A stretch of DNA of 34,001 bases from Lachnospiraceae bacterium (GTDB taxonomy: Bacteria; Bacillota; Clostridia; Lachnospirales; Lachnospiraceae). Shown one piece after another: positions 1 through 7,914 of the stretch (within the stretch, counting starts at the first letter, position 1; the number at the start of each line of letters is the position of its first letter). The stretch is from the NCBI GenBank assembly GCA_024403455.1, contig JAKSRR010000022.1, positions 1-34,001 on the forward strand, read 5' to 3'. The position numbers and the translations under genes are program-made. Under the pieces are notes generated by a model that saw only the letters and a list, made by a program, of their open reading frames with translations, ran no database searches and was not told the DNA's origin.

Positions 1-6
1 AAATAT

Positions 7-79
7 TCCTCTATAGCTCAGTCGGTAGAGCGCATGACTGTTAATCATGATGTCGCTGGTTCGAGCCCAGCTGGGGGAG
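7..79 (+). tRNA. tRNA-Asn (GUU)
   Basis: A full cloverleaf can be folded by eye. The 7-bp acceptor stem pairs 7-13 with 72-78, the T-stem pairs 55-59 with 67-71 around TTCGAGC, and the 5-bp anticodon stem pairs 33-37 with 45-49. The anticodon at 40-42 is GTT, giving Asn. The 3' CCA is not encoded, so it must be added after transcription. The window begins only six bases upstream, so the promoter and any earlier tRNA genes are not visible. Confidence 0.96.
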
Positions 80-82
80 TTT

Positions 83-118
83 ACCCCAAATCCTTTTTGG
101 GTTTGGGGTGATTTTTTT
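83..118 (+). terminator. Terminator-like hairpin after tRNA-Asn
   Basis: An 11-bp stem (83-93 with 99-109, one G-T pair) encloses a loop of five T and is followed by GA and seven T. This is a textbook intrinsic terminator, yet tRNA-Glu starts only about 10 bases later with no room for a new promoter. It may therefore act as a partial terminator or processing signal inside a tRNA operon. Confidence 0.8.
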
Positions 119-126
119 AGAACTAT

Positions 127-198
127 GGCTCCATGGTCAAGCGGTTAAGACATCGCCCTTTCACGGCGGTAACACGGGTTCGATTCCCGTTGGAGTCA
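127..198 (+). tRNA. tRNA-Glu (UUC)
   Basis: The acceptor stem pairs 127-133 (GGCTCCA) with 191-197, leaving A198 as the discriminator. The anticodon loop is CTTTCAC, with anticodon TTC for Glu. The T-arm contains GTTCGATTC. CCA is not encoded. It lies close behind the tRNA-Asn hairpin and probably shares its transcript by readthrough. Confidence 0.96.
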
Positions 199-200
199 CT

Positions 201-264
201 AGGATTTAACTTTTTCTAGTTGCTCAGGCGTTAGAGCCTTTCGCAAAGAAAAAGTAACAATCCT
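201..264. repeat. Long imperfect inverted repeat between tRNA genes
   Basis: Positions 201-206 pair with 259-264, 209-217 with 247-255, 220-223 with 243-246 and 226-229 with 236-239, leaving a six-base apical loop. The result is a roughly 60-base extended stem-loop that fills most of the 88-base gap between tRNA-Glu and tRNA-Cys. No T-run follows, so it does not look like a simple terminator. It could be an RNase processing site in the tRNA precursor, a small structured RNA, or a MITE-like remnant. Confidence 0.6.
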
Positions 265-286
265 TCTTCGAAAATTCTTTATAAAT

Positions 287-357
287 GGTGCGATAGCCAA
301 GCGGTAAGGCGTTGGACTGCAACTCCATGATCGCCGGTTCAAATCCGGCTCGCACCT
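287..357 (+). tRNA. tRNA-Cys (GCA)
   Basis: The acceptor stem pairs 287-293 (GGTGCGA) with 350-356 and the discriminator is T357. The anticodon loop is ACTGCAA, with anticodon GCA for Cys. The T-arm is GGTTCAAATCC. CCA is not encoded. It is the last tRNA gene of the cluster and is followed at once by a strong terminator. Confidence 0.96.
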
Positions 358-363
358 CTGAGA

Positions 364-395
364 ACTCGCAAGTATTTCTTGCGAGTTTTTTTATT
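364..395 (+). terminator. Intrinsic terminator of the tRNA cluster
   Basis: A perfect 9-bp stem (ACTCGCAAG at 364-372 with 378-386) is followed by a run of T ending near 393. It closes the tRNA transcription unit. Confidence 0.9.
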
Positions 396-490
396 TTGAT
401 TGTCGTTTGCGTACATTAACGATAGAATATTTATTGATATGATTTTGGAAAGGTTTTCTTGAAAATATAATGAAAAACTTTGACTGGTGC

Positions 491-506
491 GTTTATACGT
501 ATAAAC
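491..506. promoter_or_regulatory. Perfect 16-base palindrome, candidate operator
   Basis: GTTTATACGTATAAAC is a perfect 16-base palindrome 33 bases upstream of the TTG start of the small HD-like gene. It lies in an A/T-rich stretch where a promoter would be expected. The size and symmetry fit a dimeric repressor site. The protein that might bind it is unknown. Confidence 0.5.
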
Positions 507-538
507 ACAGAAAAATGTTTGTCTACGTTGCGTGAAAA

Positions 539-1018
539 TTGATAAAGGATCAAGAGCTGCTTACTGCCATTTTAGAACGGGCAAAGTGGCATGATGTTGA
601 TAAACTCGTAATGTATATGGCACTTGATCAGAGATTAAGTCAGGAACATCATGTGCAGATGCAGCCGCATCATTTGGAATGTATGCAAGAAAAAAGTGAG
701 ATTGATTTACTAGAAACCGTAATTGATTATGAGTGTTCCCCTTATACAAAGCCTGATAAACCACTAAATGCCTATGATTTCCTAAATAAACTAATATCTA
801 TGAATCTGGTGGAAACTACTACTGCGAATCGTCTTTTGGAGATTATGCATACATTAGGAATCGACAGAAGCTATTCTGTGACAGAAGATCAGGATGGTAT
901 GGCGTATGCCAACAGTCTAACGGATATTACGGAGGAGATGATTCTTCAGGAGACAGAGGGATATACGGATCCAGCTTTGGAGGAATGGATTAGCGCACAA
1001 TTAAAGAAACATCATTAA
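539..1018 (+). CDS. Small HD-like protein of unknown function
   Basis: This 159-residue soluble protein is not confidently assigned. Near the N-terminus it carries HDVDK (His18, Asp19, Asp21, Lys22) and then HHLE (His44, His45, Glu47). That spacing of His/Asp pairs recalls small HD-type metal-binding proteins such as the DUF5662 group. The later stretch IDYECSPYTKPDKPLNAYD also looks like a conserved core of such a family. There is no signal peptide or membrane segment. The start is uncertain: TTG at 539 has only a weak upstream ribosome site, and the next in-frame ATG at 611 would remove the HD motif. It lies 54 bases before the nuclease-helicase gene on the same strand and the two are probably co-transcribed. 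A phosphohydrolase role is inference only. Confidence 0.7.
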   Translation: MIKDQELLTAILERAKWHDVDKLVMYMALDQRLSQEHHVQMQPHHLECMQEKSEIDLLETVIDYECSPYTKPDKPLNAYDFLNKLISMNLVETTTANRLLEIMHTLGIDRSYSVTEDQDGMAYANSLTDITEEMILQETEGYTDPALEEWISAQLKKHH

Positions 1019-1072
1019 GCGTTTTGGTATGCTAAATTAGAAAGTAGAATTCAGAACTTAGAGGAGTAGAGT

Positions 1073-2491
1073 GTGTTCCCAATAAATATATATGCATTAA
1101 CTAGGATTACTGAATCAAAAATGCTGCAGAAGATGGAACGGCAAATGTCTAGGAGACCTAGATTCCTTAGCATCAAAGCATGGGAAGTGGACGGACTAAG
1201 ACGACTTTCAGAACATCTTATGGACGAAACAGACCAGTTCTGCCGGATGTTATTTTATTACTCCTTTCAGATTCCGCGTATTGGAAAGGAATTTGATCTT
1301 CTTCGTATTTCCAAAGATTATGTAATGAATATCGAATTAAAGAGTGGGAATGTTTCGGAAGAAACGATAAAAAGGCAGCTGAAGCAGAACCAATATTATC
1401 TTCTTTCTCTTGGAAAATCTGTCAAATCCTATACTTATGTTAGTGAGGAAGACAGGCTTTATAGACTTTCTAAGGGGGAAAATCTTGTAGAGACATCTTT
1501 CCAGAAGTTAGCGGAAGATTTGCTTAAAATGCAGGATTTTTATGAAGCAGACATTGAAGAACTATTTAACGAATCTGAATTTTTGATTTCTCCACTGACC
1601 GATGCAGATAAATTTCTAAATGGAGAATACTTCTTAACCTTCCAGCAGAGGGATATCAAGCATCATATTTTACAGGGAATCAAAGATGGGAAAGGAATGC
1701 TGCAGGGTTTTACGGGGCTCCCGGGAACAGGAAAAACGCTCTTGCTTTACGACATTGCGATGCAATTGACACAAAAGCAGAGGGTGGCAGTTCTGCATTT
1801 TGGTTTCTTCCCAGAAGAATTAGAGCGTCTGAATGAAAGACTAAAAAGAATTGATTTCTATGCCTGTCGTGGCATGGTGAAATTACCTGCATTAGAAGGC
1901 TATGCATGCATTTTGGTGGATGAAGGTCACCAGATGCCGGAGGAACTACTGGAAGAACTTCTAATTTTGGCTGATCAGCAGAAGCTTCCGGTTCTGTTTA
2001 CTTATGACCAAGAGGATGCCATAGCCCAGGAGGAAACTATATTTTCAGTAGCCCAGCGGTTAAAAAAGAAAAACACCTATCAGGAGTATGTGTTAACCAA
2101 TCGTATTCGCATGAATAAGGAGTTATCTACCTTTATTCATGGACTTTTAAGCCCGGCAAAATACGGGAATAGAAAGTATTACCCATCGGTAGATGTTGTA
2201 TATGCAGAAAATGAGGCTGATTTAGAACGGTTCATAGAACAGTATAAGGATAAAGGGTATAAGTATATCGAGGATGCTTCGGATACTTCCACAAAGGAAT
2301 ATGACCGTGTAGTCATGGTGATGGATGAAGCATTTTACTATGATGAGGAATGGCGATTACGAGCACTGGAAGAAGAAAAGTATAGAGTGCGAAATTTATT
2401 TCATGGATTAAGCCGTGCCCGTAGCCATATAGGAATCATTGTATATAAGAACGAGGACGTGCTGAGAGAAATCTTAGAGATATTGCAATAG
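1073..2491 (+). CDS. PD-(D/E)xK nuclease-like / SF1-type helicase fusion
   Basis: This 472-residue protein begins at GTG, with GAGGAG at the right distance upstream. Residues about 70-120 contain EFD (73-75) and ELK (88-90) on predicted strands, followed by a helix with KQNQYY. This pattern is typical of PD-(D/E)xK nucleases. Residues about 190-472 carry superfamily-1-type motifs: Walker A GLPGTGKT (215-222), Walker B DEGH (283-286), TYDQ (310-313), LTNRIR (341-346), DRVVMVMDEAF (411-421) and GLSRAR (445-450). The ATPase half is closest to the DUF2075/Schlafen-group-3 helicase type. A DNA- or RNA-processing or defence role is plausible but inferred. It pairs with the small HD-like gene upstream and lies beside a tRNA cluster, a common integration neighbourhood. 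Confidence 0.85.
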   Translation: MFPINIYALTRITESKMLQKMERQMSRRPRFLSIKAWEVDGLRRLSEHLMDETDQFCRMLFYYSFQIPRIGKEFDLLRISKDYVMNIELKSGNVSEETIKRQLKQNQYYLLSLGKSVKSYTYVSEEDRLYRLSKGENLVETSFQKLAEDLLKMQDFYEADIEELFNESEFLISPLTDADKFLNGEYFLTFQQRDIKHHILQGIKDGKGMLQGFTGLPGTGKTLLLYDIAMQLTQKQRVAVLHFGFFPEELERLNERLKRIDFYACRGMVKLPALEGYACILVDEGHQMPEELLEELLILADQQKLPVLFTYDQEDAIAQEETIFSVAQRLKKKNTYQEYVLTNRIRMNKELSTFIHGLLSPAKYGNRKYYPSVDVVYAENEADLERFIEQYKDKGYKYIEDASDTSTKEYDRVVMVMDEAFYYDEEWRLRALEEEKYRVRNLFHGLSRARSHIGIIVYKNEDVLREILEILQ

Positions 2492-2547
2492 AAGTAATGG
2501 GGAACGTGACAAAAAGGGCAGGACCATTTCCTACCGATGCGTAAGAA

Positions 2548-2577
2548 CTTGCAGGAAAATAGGGTATCACCTGCGAG
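2548..2577. other. Intergenic gap 2492-2674 with a weak stem-loop
   Basis: The 183-base gap before prmA contains an 8-bp stem (2548-2555 with 2570-2577, one G-T pair) with a 14-base loop and no T-run. An A/T-rich stretch around 2605-2625 (TATAGTAAAAT) could hold a -10 element for the prmA operon, but no clear -35 was found. No ORF with a good start was seen here. Confidence 0.3.
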
Positions 2578-2674
2578 AAATTACTAAAAGAATAAAAATT
2601 CCTCGCAATATATAGTAAAATTAAAGGGTTATGGGAGAATTTTAGTCTCCAGCTAAATTAGAAAGGATGAAGTT

Positions 2675-3658
2675 ATGAAGTGGACAGAACTTAGCATTAA
2701 AACTCTTACTTCTGCAGAAGATATTATAATTTCAGAGTTATTTGAGTTAGGACTAGAAGGGGCACAGATTGAGGATCATATTCCCTTAACAGAAGAAGAA
2801 AAGAGCCAGATGTTTGTTGATATTATGCCGGATACAGCACCGGATGATGGATTGGCAACGCTCAACTTTTTTATTGCACCAGAGGATGAAGAAAGCCCAG
2901 AAGCATTTAAGGTAAGAATTGACAAATTGGTTGCCGATGTAAAAGAAACCCTGGCGGACATTGCAACCTATATGGAGATTGGAGAGGGAACGGTAACTCT
3001 ATCGGAGACAGAAGATAAAGATTGGATTAATAACTGGAAACAGTATTTTCATCAGTTTACGGTGGATGACATTTTGATTATTCCTTCATGGGAAGAGGTG
3101 GAGGCAAAGGATCAGGATAAGCTTATTTTGCATATAGATCCAGGTACCGCCTTTGGAACGGGAATGCATGAGACGACACAGCTCTGTATCAAGGCATTAA
3201 GTAAATACATTACGCCGGAAACCATTATGTTAGATGTAGGAACTGGTAGCGGCATCCTTTCTATTGTTGCATTAAAGAAAGGAATTAAATATGCGCTGGG
3301 AACAGATTTGGACCCTTGCGCCATCGAAGCTGTTGCGGACAATTTAAAGAATAATGATGTTCCGGAGGAAACTTTCAAATTAATCATAGGCAATGTGATT
3401 GATACAAAAAGTGTGCAGGACGAAGTGGGATATGAGAAGTATGATATTGTAACAGCCAACATCTTAGCAGATGTCTTGGCGCCTCTGACGCCGGTAGTAA
3501 CAAAGCATATTAAGAAGGGTGGTATATATATCACTTCCGGAATTATTGAAGGAAAAGAAACTTTAGTTGCAGACACTATGAAGGAAAATGGATTTGAAAT
3601 CGTAGAAATCACTGAGATGGGTGAGTGGCGTAGTGTTACAGGAAGATATATTGGCTAG
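2675..3658 (+). CDS. prmA: Ribosomal protein L11 methyltransferase
   Basis: PrmA trimethylates ribosomal protein L11 using S-adenosylmethionine. The 327-residue length is normal for the family. The N-terminal region (about 1-110) is the substrate-recognition domain. The class I methyltransferase core shows the family signature DPGTAFGTGMHETT (155-168), the SAM loop LDVGTGSGIL (186-195), the acidic DLDP (211-214) and the catalytic-site motif TANILADVL (260-268). The ATG follows GAAAGGATG. It starts the run prmA-rsmE-desulfurase on the plus strand. The prmA-rsmE pairing is common in Firmicutes and supports both calls. Confidence 0.96.
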   Translation: MKWTELSIKTLTSAEDIIISELFELGLEGAQIEDHIPLTEEEKSQMFVDIMPDTAPDDGLATLNFFIAPEDEESPEAFKVRIDKLVADVKETLADIATYMEIGEGTVTLSETEDKDWINNWKQYFHQFTVDDILIIPSWEEVEAKDQDKLILHIDPGTAFGTGMHETTQLCIKALSKYITPETIMLDVGTGSGILSIVALKKGIKYALGTDLDPCAIEAVADNLKNNDVPEETFKLIIGNVIDTKSVQDEVGYEKYDIVTANILADVLAPLTPVVTKHIKKGGIYITSGIIEGKETLVADTMKENGFEIVEITEMGEWRSVTGRYIG

Positions 3659-3671
3659 AGAAGAGAGAAAG

Positions 3672-3695
3672 GCAAAATGGCTGTAGCCATTTTGC
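3672..3695 (+). other. Perfect hairpin between prmA and rsmE
   Basis: GCAAAATGGC (3672-3681) and GCCATTTTGC (3686-3695) form a perfect 10-bp stem with a TGTA loop. It sits about 20 bases before the rsmE start and just ahead of its AGGAAGA ribosome site. There is no following T-run, so it is not a classical terminator. It may stabilise or process the mRNA, or lower rsmE expression. Confidence 0.6.
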
Positions 3696-3714
3696 TTGCG
3701 TAGGAAGATAGAAT

Positions 3715-4470
3715 ATGCAGCATTTTTTTGCTAAACCGGAAAATATTACCAAAGAGCAGATACGAATTGATGGTGCCGATGTGAACCATATGAAGAATGT
3801 TCTCCGCATGAAAATTGGTGAGGAGGTTTCTGTCTCAGACGGGATTTCAGACACGGAGTATCGCTGTGAGGTAGAAGCATTTCTGGAAGATGAAGTATTA
3901 TTAAAAATTCGTTTTGTGAAGGAAGATGGTGTGGAACTTCCTGCCAAAATTATTTTATTCCAAGGACTTCCAAAGGCAGATAAGATGGAACTTATTGTGC
4001 AGAAGGCAGTAGAACTTGGTGCTGCAGAGATTGTGCCGGTAGCCATGGATCGCTGCGTTATGAAGATTGATGCCAAGAAAGAAAAGAATAAGATAGAGCG
4101 CTGGCAAGGGATTGCAGAGGCCGCAGCAAAGCAGAGTAAAAGAGGTGTACTTCCTAACGTGACGAAGGTTATGTCCATGAAGGAAGCTTGCAAATATGCC
4201 CAGGAACTGGATGTTGTTGCTATCCCTTATGAATTAGCAGAAGGCATGGAGGCCACCAAAGGCTGGCTACAGAAATGCAGTGACGCAGAATCCATCGGGA
4301 TTTTCATTGGACCGGAGGGTGGCTTTGCTGAAAAAGAAGTTGCACTGGTTGAGGAGATTGGCGGAAGCGCAATTTCCCTGGGAAGGCGAATCCTTCGTAC
4401 GGAGACCGCCGGACTTACAACGCTTTCCATTTTGATGTACCACCTGGAGATTGGTCAGGAAAACAATTAG
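3715..4470 (+). CDS. rsmE: 16S rRNA (uracil1498-N3)-methyltransferase
   Basis: RsmE methylates N3 of U1498 in the decoding region of 16S rRNA. The protein has 251 residues, as expected. The N-terminal PUA-like part contains DVNHMKNVLRMKIGEEV. The C-terminal SPOUT knot carries the strong family signature IGPEGGFAEKEV followed by SLGRRILRTETA, which forms the SAM-binding deep knot. The KADKMELIVQKAVELG segment is also typical. The start ATG follows TAGGAAGATAGA. It is downstream of prmA and separated from it by a perfect hairpin. Confidence 0.96.
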   Translation: MQHFFAKPENITKEQIRIDGADVNHMKNVLRMKIGEEVSVSDGISDTEYRCEVEAFLEDEVLLKIRFVKEDGVELPAKIILFQGLPKADKMELIVQKAVELGAAEIVPVAMDRCVMKIDAKKEKNKIERWQGIAEAAAKQSKRGVLPNVTKVMSMKEACKYAQELDVVAIPYELAEGMEATKGWLQKCSDAESIGIFIGPEGGFAEKEVALVEEIGGSAISLGRRILRTETAGLTTLSILMYHLEIGQENN

Positions 4471-4563
4471 TTAAAGCGAAACGGTTACGAATATTTGAAC
4501 AAGTGAGGGAATCCGTGTGAGTTCCCACAAAAATTGCAATGGGATATAAGGTAACGAGAAAGT

Positions 4564-5727
4564 ATGGAAGTATATTTTGATAATGCAGCTACTACTCGCT
4601 GTGCAGATCGGGCGGTAGAGGCGATGAAAACGATTTATCTGGAGGATTATGGAAATCCCTCCAGTATGTATCATAGAGGACTAGTAGCAGAAAATCATGT
4701 GAGAGAATCTGCTGAAAAGATAGCCAAATATATCAAGGTAGATCCGAAAGAGATTTTGTTTACTTCTGGAGGAACGGAAAGTGATAATAGCGCCATTATT
4801 GGTGCAGCCAGAGCCAACAAGCGCAGGGGAATGCATCTGATTACGACAGCTATTGAGCATCCAGCCATTCTGGAAACATTTAAATTTCTAGAAAAGGAAG
4901 GGTACGAGGTGACTTATCTTCCAGTGGATGAGAAGGGTGTTCTTCGCATGGAAGATGTGAAAGCAGCGATTCGTAAAGATACGACTGTCCTCTCTGTAAT
5001 GCATACCAACAATGAAATCGGCAGTCTGCAGCCTCTGGCGGAAATTGGTCAATATCTAAAAAACTTGCCCGAGCGGGAAAGACCTTTATTCCATACGGAT
5101 GCGGTACAGGGATTTGGTCACTATAAAATACAACCATCGAAATTGGGGATTGATATGATGAGCGTCAGCGCCCACAAGATTCATGGCCCCAAGGGTGTTG
5201 GGTTCTTATATTTAAAAGATAAGATTAAGTGGGAACCCTATATCTTAGGCGGTGGACAGCAAAGCGGTCTTCGTTCTGGCACCCAAAATGTTCCTGGAAT
5301 TGTGGGAATGACAGTAGCCGTTGAAGAAGCTTATGCCAATATGGAAGCAAATACAGAAAAGATGTATCTCTTAAAGCAGCAGCTGTCAGAAGGGATTCTT
5401 GCGCTGGAAAGAACGGTACTCAATGGACCTGCGGGACGAGATGGGGCAGCTCATGTGGTTAGCGCATCCTTTGAAGGTGTGCGTGCTGAGGTACTTCTTC
5501 ACGCATTAGAAGAAAAAGGAATTGATGTATCCGCTGGAAGTGCCTGCGCATCGAACAAAAAGCAGATAGGTAGTGACACGATGCGCGCGATTGGTCAGCG
5601 GGAAAAATATATAGAGTCCACACTTCGTTTCAGCTTATGCGGAGAGAATACAGAAGAGGAAGTGGAATATACTTTAAAAGCATTGCAGGAGTTACTTCCT
5701 CAACTGAGGAAATATACAAGGTACTAA
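4564..5727 (+). CDS. Cysteine desulfurase (NifS/IscS family)
   Basis: This PLP enzyme takes sulfur from cysteine and passes it as persulfide to acceptor proteins. It has 387 residues. Visible features are the N-terminal YFDNAATTR, TSGGTESDN (67-75), HTDAVQ (177-182), the PLP-lysine motif SAHKIHGPKG with Lys205, and the active-site cysteine loop GSACAS with Cys328. The mobile-loop Cys context resembles the NifS-like enzymes of Firmicutes that serve ThiI and related thiolation steps. thiI lies about 3 kb downstream on the same strand, so delivery of sulfur to ThiI for 4-thiouridine is the likely job. Two signalling genes intervene. A role in Fe-S assembly is possible, and no scaffold gene is present nearby. 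Confidence 0.92.
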   Translation: MEVYFDNAATTRCADRAVEAMKTIYLEDYGNPSSMYHRGLVAENHVRESAEKIAKYIKVDPKEILFTSGGTESDNSAIIGAARANKRRGMHLITTAIEHPAILETFKFLEKEGYEVTYLPVDEKGVLRMEDVKAAIRKDTTVLSVMHTNNEIGSLQPLAEIGQYLKNLPERERPLFHTDAVQGFGHYKIQPSKLGIDMMSVSAHKIHGPKGVGFLYLKDKIKWEPYILGGGQQSGLRSGTQNVPGIVGMTVAVEEAYANMEANTEKMYLLKQQLSEGILALERTVLNGPAGRDGAAHVVSASFEGVRAEVLLHALEEKGIDVSAGSACASNKKQIGSDTMRAIGQREKYIESTLRFSLCGENTEEEVEYTLKALQELLPQLRKYTRY

Positions 5728-5790
5728 GCGAAGGTTAAGTAAGCACTTTTTACGGTTTCTTGTATCGTAGTTTTTTCTAAAGGAGTATGC

Positions 5791-7899
5791 ATGTTACCTT
5801 ATAAAAACAATGTCCGAATATTTATTATCGAATTCGCCTGCGTTGTATTTTTGCAGATGTTCTATGCGTTCACAACGGAAGGTATTGAGACCGGCTTTAT
5901 GATGGCATTGGGATTAGTGCCGGGAATGATTTTGGCAGTGCTAGCATGGATGATTAAGAATGAGGCTGTGGTATTACGACTGATCTATTCGATTACCATT
6001 ATCACATTCTTCTTCCTGGCACAGTCTACAGGAACTTATGCTTCCTTGCCACTGATGTATCTGGCAGTTGCGGTAACCTTATGTCTCTTTATTAACATGC
6101 GTATTTTGATAGAGTATTCTACCGCTGCAATACTTATGCTGGTTGGTGTATGTCTGTTCCACCGGGAAATCATTGCCGCCGATAATATGTATATTATTTA
6201 CATTATGCTGTATGCTTTTGCGTCGGTAGCGCTTGTATTCATTGCCAGTGGTGTTAGACAGTACCAGAAGGACATGGAAGAGAAAAATGAAATTGCTAAG
6301 GATGCGTTAGAGGCTAAGGGTAATTTCCTGGCAAACATGTCCCATGAAATTCGTACGCCGATGAATGCGATTTATGGTATGGCGGAATTACTTGAAACCC
6401 AGAATTTAGGTGTGAAGGAGAAGGGGTATATTGCTGTTATTAAGAGATCTAGTGATAACCTGCTCTCTATTATTAATGAGATTCTGGATTTCTCCAAGGT
6501 TGACTCCGGAAAGATGACGCTTACACCGGATAGCTATGATTTCAATACCATGATTCAAGACGTGGTTACCATCATTCGGTTCCGTATGCGAGAAAAGAAT
6601 ATTGAACTAATCCAGGAAATCGATAAAAATATACCCAAAGTTCTGTATGGTGACTCCATTAGAGTTCGTCAGATTCTCATCAACCTTTTAAATAATGCAG
6701 TAAAGTTCACCAATCGTGGTTCTATTACACTTCGTATCAACTGGGTGATGAATTCCAATTTGGATGGCAGTCTGTATATTGACGTAGAAGATACGGGTAT
6801 TGGTATATCGGAAGAGAACCTAGCAAAACTCTTTACGGCATTTGGTCAGCTGAATACAAAAAAGAATCGAAATGTAGAAGGTACCGGTTTGGGTCTAGCC
6901 ATTGTAAAAAATCTTGTAGACCTTATGCGTGGAAAGATTCAGGTACATTCTGTTTTAAATGCAGGAAGCTGCTTTGAAGTGCAGATCCCTCAGGGAATTA
7001 CAGACCACAATCCATGCAATTATGAGCCAGGTAACGGAACGACGTTAGAGGAAAGCGAGCAGTATAATGTATCCTTCTGTGCGCCGGGTGCCAAGGTGTT
7101 GGTAGTAGATGATAATAAGGTGAACAGAGTGGTTGCCGGAGAACTGCTAGCACTCTTTAGAATAGAAGCCCACTTTGCAGAAAGCGGACAGGAGGCTATT
7201 GATAAGGTAGATAAGCAGCTAGTGAACTATGATATCATCTTCATGGATCATATGATGCCTTATATGGATGGTGTGGAAGCTACAAAGCAGATTCGAAAAC
7301 TGGCTGGAGACTACGCAAAATCAGTGCCAATTATTGCCCTTACGGCAAATGCCATTAAAGGTGTGGAAGCGCAGTTTTTGACAGCGGGTATGAATGACTT
7401 TTTAGCGAAGCCGATTGATGTAGCTCTTTTGGATGAGATACTAGTTCGATGGCTTCCTGCTGATAAACGATATTCTCCAGATTTAACGATGGAAGAAATT
7501 GCTGCAAAACAGGCAAACATTGACTACAGCAAGATGTCGCCAGAAGAAATTATTAAGCACTTAGATGGACTTGATACCAAGGAAGGTATAAAGAATTGTG
7601 CGGGCAGCATTTCTGTATACTTTGATTTGTTAAGAGCGTATGCAACCTCAAACATGGTAAACCTCTTGCAGATGCATTTTGAACAGGAGGACATGCAGAA
7701 TTATGCGCTCACGGCGCACTCTATCAAGGGTGCCAGCAAGAATATTGGCGCAACAGAAGTGGCAGAACTTGCCTATATGCTGGAGCGTGCTGGAAATCGT
7801 GGCGATATAGAATTTATCTGGGATAATCATGAGGCTTTTTATGATGCCTACCGCGGTATGATTATGCAGTTAAAGAAGATTTTCTTTAGTGAATTCTAG
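5791..7899 (+). CDS. Membrane hybrid sensor histidine kinase with REC and Hpt domains
   Basis: This 702-residue protein contains a complete phosphorelay. About five or six membrane helices fill residues 8-153 and show no recognised sensor domain. A short coiled linker leads to HisKA with NMSHEIRTPMNA (His185), then an ATPase domain with NNAVKF (301-306), DTGIGIS (334-340) and GTGLGLAIVK (364-373). A receiver domain follows at about 434-555, with VDDN (439-442), phospho-acceptor Asp486 and Lys540. A C-terminal Hpt domain carries AHSIKGASKN (His643). ATG follows AAAGGAGTATGC. The signal probably flows His185-Asp486-His643 and then to a separate regulator. The adjacent LytTR regulator is a candidate partner, although LytTR proteins more often pair with other kinases. 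Confidence 0.94.
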   Translation: MLPYKNNVRIFIIEFACVVFLQMFYAFTTEGIETGFMMALGLVPGMILAVLAWMIKNEAVVLRLIYSITIITFFFLAQSTGTYASLPLMYLAVAVTLCLFINMRILIEYSTAAILMLVGVCLFHREIIAADNMYIIYIMLYAFASVALVFIASGVRQYQKDMEEKNEIAKDALEAKGNFLANMSHEIRTPMNAIYGMAELLETQNLGVKEKGYIAVIKRSSDNLLSIINEILDFSKVDSGKMTLTPDSYDFNTMIQDVVTIIRFRMREKNIELIQEIDKNIPKVLYGDSIRVRQILINLLNNAVKFTNRGSITLRINWVMNSNLDGSLYIDVEDTGIGISEENLAKLFTAFGQLNTKKNRNVEGTGLGLAIVKNLVDLMRGKIQVHSVLNAGSCFEVQIPQGITDHNPCNYEPGNGTTLEESEQYNVSFCAPGAKVLVVDDNKVNRVVAGELLALFRIEAHFAESGQEAIDKVDKQLVNYDIIFMDHMMPYMDGVEATKQIRKLAGDYAKSVPIIALTANAIKGVEAQFLTAGMNDFLAKPIDVALLDEILVRWLPADKRYSPDLTMEEIAAKQANIDYSKMSPEEIIKHLDGLDTKEGIKNCAGSISVYFDLLRAYATSNMVNLLQMHFEQEDMQNYALTAHSIKGASKNIGATEVAELAYMLERAGNRGDIEFIWDNHEAFYDAYRGMIMQLKKIFFSEF

Positions 7900-7904
7900 A
7901 GATA

Positions 7905-7913
7905 TGGTATAAT
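7905..7913 (+). promoter_or_regulatory. Extended -10 promoter element upstream of the LytTR gene
   Basis: TGGTATAAT matches an extended -10 (TG-n-TATAAT) exactly. No good -35 lies 16-18 bases upstream (TTTAGT at best), as is common with extended -10 promoters. Initiation would fall near 7920, inside the following palindrome. It is about 115 bases ahead of the LytTR response regulator start. Confidence 0.6.
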
Positions 7914-7914
7914 G

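Noticed and set aside
3112-3612. Long minus-strand ORF of 166 codons
   Set aside because: It lies wholly within prmA on the opposite strand and has no domain pattern; prmA motifs are certain.
5728-5790. Possible terminator before the hybrid kinase
   Set aside because: A T-run is present but the only stem found is four base pairs with a long loop, too weak to support.
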